Origin: Acidobacteriota bacterium
Lineage (GTDB): Bacteria > Acidobacteriota > Terriglobia > Bryobacterales > Bryobacteraceae
Assembly: GCA_947505565.1 (NCBI GenBank)
Contig: CANNLB010000157.1
Coordinates: 1 to 6,635, forward strand
Direction: 5' to 3'
DNA length: 6,635 nt
The translations under genes were made by a program, and so were the position numbers. Under the pieces are notes generated by a model. The model was given only the letters and a program-made list of their open reading frames with translations, was not told the DNA's origin and made no database searches. Shown here one piece after another: positions 5,338 to 6,635 of the stretch (positions are counted from its first letter, which is position 1; every line of letters begins with the position of its first letter).

Positions 5338-6635
5338 TTAATTGACGAACAGGAACTCAGACGAGCTGAGCAGGATCTTAGCGTAACGACCCCAGGCGGT
5401 GGGTTCGTATTTGGGCGGAGGAGGACCGGCGGGGCCACCCCCACGGCGGCCCATGCCGCCCATCATGCCCATGCCGAAGAAGTCGGCGGGGGGGGCGTCA
5501 CCGGCGGGAGGCGCTTCGGCAGCCGGGGTTTGGCCTTCCTCCGACGGCGGCATCGGGGGTATCGCAGGAGGGGTTCCATTGTCGCCAGCGGCGGCCGAGG
5601 GAGCGTCTTTGGATTCCGCCGGGGCGGCGGGGCGACGGCCGCGGCCACCGGCTCCGCGCATGCCTTCAGCAGGGGGACGCTTCTTGGCTTCCTCGTACTC
5701 GAGCATCGGTTCGGTTTTCAGATATTCGACGCCGAGGGCGACCTCTTCCGGCGTAGCTTCACGACCGTAAACGATCTGATGAAGCTTGCGGACGCGGGCC
5801 GAGTTGTTTGGTTCGGTAGCGACGCGCTTGGCGAGTTCCTCAGCCTGCAGCTGCATGAAGTCGCTGTTCATGAGGAACAGGCGCTGGGTGGGGACGGTGG
5901 TGACGAAGCGCTTTTCGGCGCTGATCATGGGCGTCGGGAAGTCGAATAGCGCCAGGTATTCGTCGAGCTTGTAACGGCTGACCTTGGCGTAGACAGTACG
6001 GCGCGTGACGGCCGGGGTGAGTTCGACCGAAGGTCCGCCGAGGGCGGGGTCGAGCTTACCGGCGACGGTGAGGACGGAGTCGCGGACCTGTTCGGCGTCG
6101 AGCCGCTTGCGGTCGGCGCGCCAGTAGAGGCGGTTTCCGGAATCCTTGGCGAGCGCCGTCGGGTTGTTCTCGGTGGAGAGCTGGTAGACGGAGCTGAGCA
6201 TGATGTCGCGATGAAGCCTCTTGGTCGACATCCCGTTTTTGACGAAGCTGGCGGCGAGGTATTCGAGGAGTTCGGGGTTGGTGGGGCGTTCCCCGGTGAG
6301 GCCGAAGTTGCTGGGGGATTCGACGAGGCCCGAGCCGAAGTGGCCCTTCCAGATGCGGTTGACGAAGACGCGCATGGCGATGGGCTGCTTGCCGATGGTT
6401 TCGGCGAGTTCGAGGCGACCGCTGCCTTTGCTGAATGGGGCGGGGTCGTTTTCGCTGAGAATGCTGAGGAAATGACGGGGGACTTCCTGCTTCAGGTCAA
6501 ACGGATCGCCACGGAAGGCGAGTTGAATATTCTTTGGATTTTCGGCGTCCTTGACGCTGTGGAGATACGGGAAGCCGGGTTCGATTTTCTTGCGGGCTTC
6601 GTCGATATCCTTGCGGATGGTGGCCATTTGGACCT
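5338..6635 (-). CDS. DUF1553 (PSD1) protein, C-terminal part (runs off right edge)
   Basis: The frame stays open to the window edge. The ATG at 6627 is internal, because family members run to roughly 800-1000 aa with an N-terminal planctomycete cytochrome c domain and DUF1549 that are not seen here. Numbering from that Met, DUF1553 motifs are PYLHSVKD (20-27), RGDPFDLKQEVPRHFL (39-54), MRVFVNRIWKGHFGSGLV (85-102), NFGLTGERPTNPELLEYLA (107-125), RLDAEQVRDSVL (175-186), TPMISAEKRFVTTVPTQRLF (232-251) and MNSDFMQLQA (253-262). The protein ends in the typical AKILLSSSEFLFVN helix. Between the last helices (about 317-406, positions 5679-5410) sits an insertion rich in Pro, Ala, Gly and Met (for example GMGMMGGMGRRGGG) that is not part of the usual domain. 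The stop TAA is 14 bp from the DUF1501 start. Export is expected from the family, but the signal peptide lies outside the window. The biochemical role is unknown. Confidence 0.9.
   Translation of the reverse strand, partial: VQMATIRKDIDEARKKIEPGFPYLHSVKDAENPKNIQLAFRGDPFDLKQEVPRHFLSILSENDPAPFSKGSGRLELAETIGKQPIAMRVFVNRIWKGHFGSGLVESPSNFGLTGERPTNPELLEYLAASFVKNGMSTKRLHRDIMLSSVYQLSTENNPTALAKDSGNRLYWRADRKRLDAEQVRDSVLTVAGKLDPALGGPSVELTPAVTRRTVYAKVSRYKLDEYLALFDFPTPMISAEKRFVTTVPTQRLFLMNSDFMQLQAEELAKRVATEPNNSARVRKLHQIVYGREATPEEVALGVEYLKTEPMLEYEEAKKRPPAEGMRGAGGRGRRPAAPAESKDAPSAAAGDNGTPPAIPPMPPSEEGQTPAAEAPPAGDAPPADFFGMGMMGGMGRRGGGPAGPPPPKYEPTAWGRYAKILLSSSEFLFVN

Noticed and set aside
1..6635. Insertion sequences, CRISPR arrays, phage genes or a new defence system.
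   Set aside because: No transposase, integrase, spaced direct repeats or nuclease/helicase genes are present. The only defence-like item is the lone broken antitoxin.

Overview
The window looks like chromosomal DNA from a GC-rich bacterium that carries planctomycete-type secreted cytochrome c / DUF1501 / DUF1553 gene sets. These are common in Planctomycetota, Verrucomicrobiota and Acidobacteriota of the Solibacter/Bryobacter type. My best guess is the Acidobacteriota group, but that is inferred from protein families only. There is no rRNA, tRNA, insertion sequence or CRISPR array.

Layout, left to right. (1) Positions 1-1059, minus strand: the N-terminal part of a large exported monohaem cytochrome c protein with a DUF1587 domain, running off the left edge. 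(2) A 71-bp divergent promoter region at 1060-1130. (3) 1131-2057, plus: ilvE, a branched-chain amino acid aminotransferase with all expected PLP-site residues, closed by a strong intrinsic terminator at 2075-2113. (4) 2114-2335: a non-coding interval full of inverted repeats, with a probable promoter near its right end. (5) 2336-3481, plus: a NagA-like amidohydrolase (N-acetylglucosamine-6-phosphate deacetylase family). (6) 3520-3754, minus: a Phd/YefM-type antitoxin gene with a strong ribosome binding site, broken by one extra A in a run of six. (7) 3800-5323, minus: a DUF1501 protein with a Tat signal. (8) 5338-6635, minus: the C-terminal part of a DUF1553 protein, running off the right edge.

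The DUF1553 and DUF1501 genes are 14 bp apart and read in the same direction, so they very probably form an operon; the antitoxin remnant follows 45 bp later on the same strand. ilvE and the nagA-like gene are housekeeping-type metabolic genes on the other strand, placed between two exported-protein loci. I see no evidence that they work with the cytochrome/DUF genes. nagA and the antitoxin remnant converge over a 38-bp gap that contains much of an inverted repeat.

The plus strand is G-rich whatever the gene direction: plus-strand genes favour G-ending codons and the minus-strand genes, above all the left cytochrome gene, favour C-ending codons. This suggests the plus strand is the replication leading strand. 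I did not find a clear new multi-gene system. The best leads are the frameshifted orphan antitoxin, the dyad that fills the nagA promoter spacer, the hairpin between the nagA ribosome binding site and its start codon, the structured 2123-2199 element, the divergent NagA motif, and the low-complexity insertion in the DUF1553 protein.
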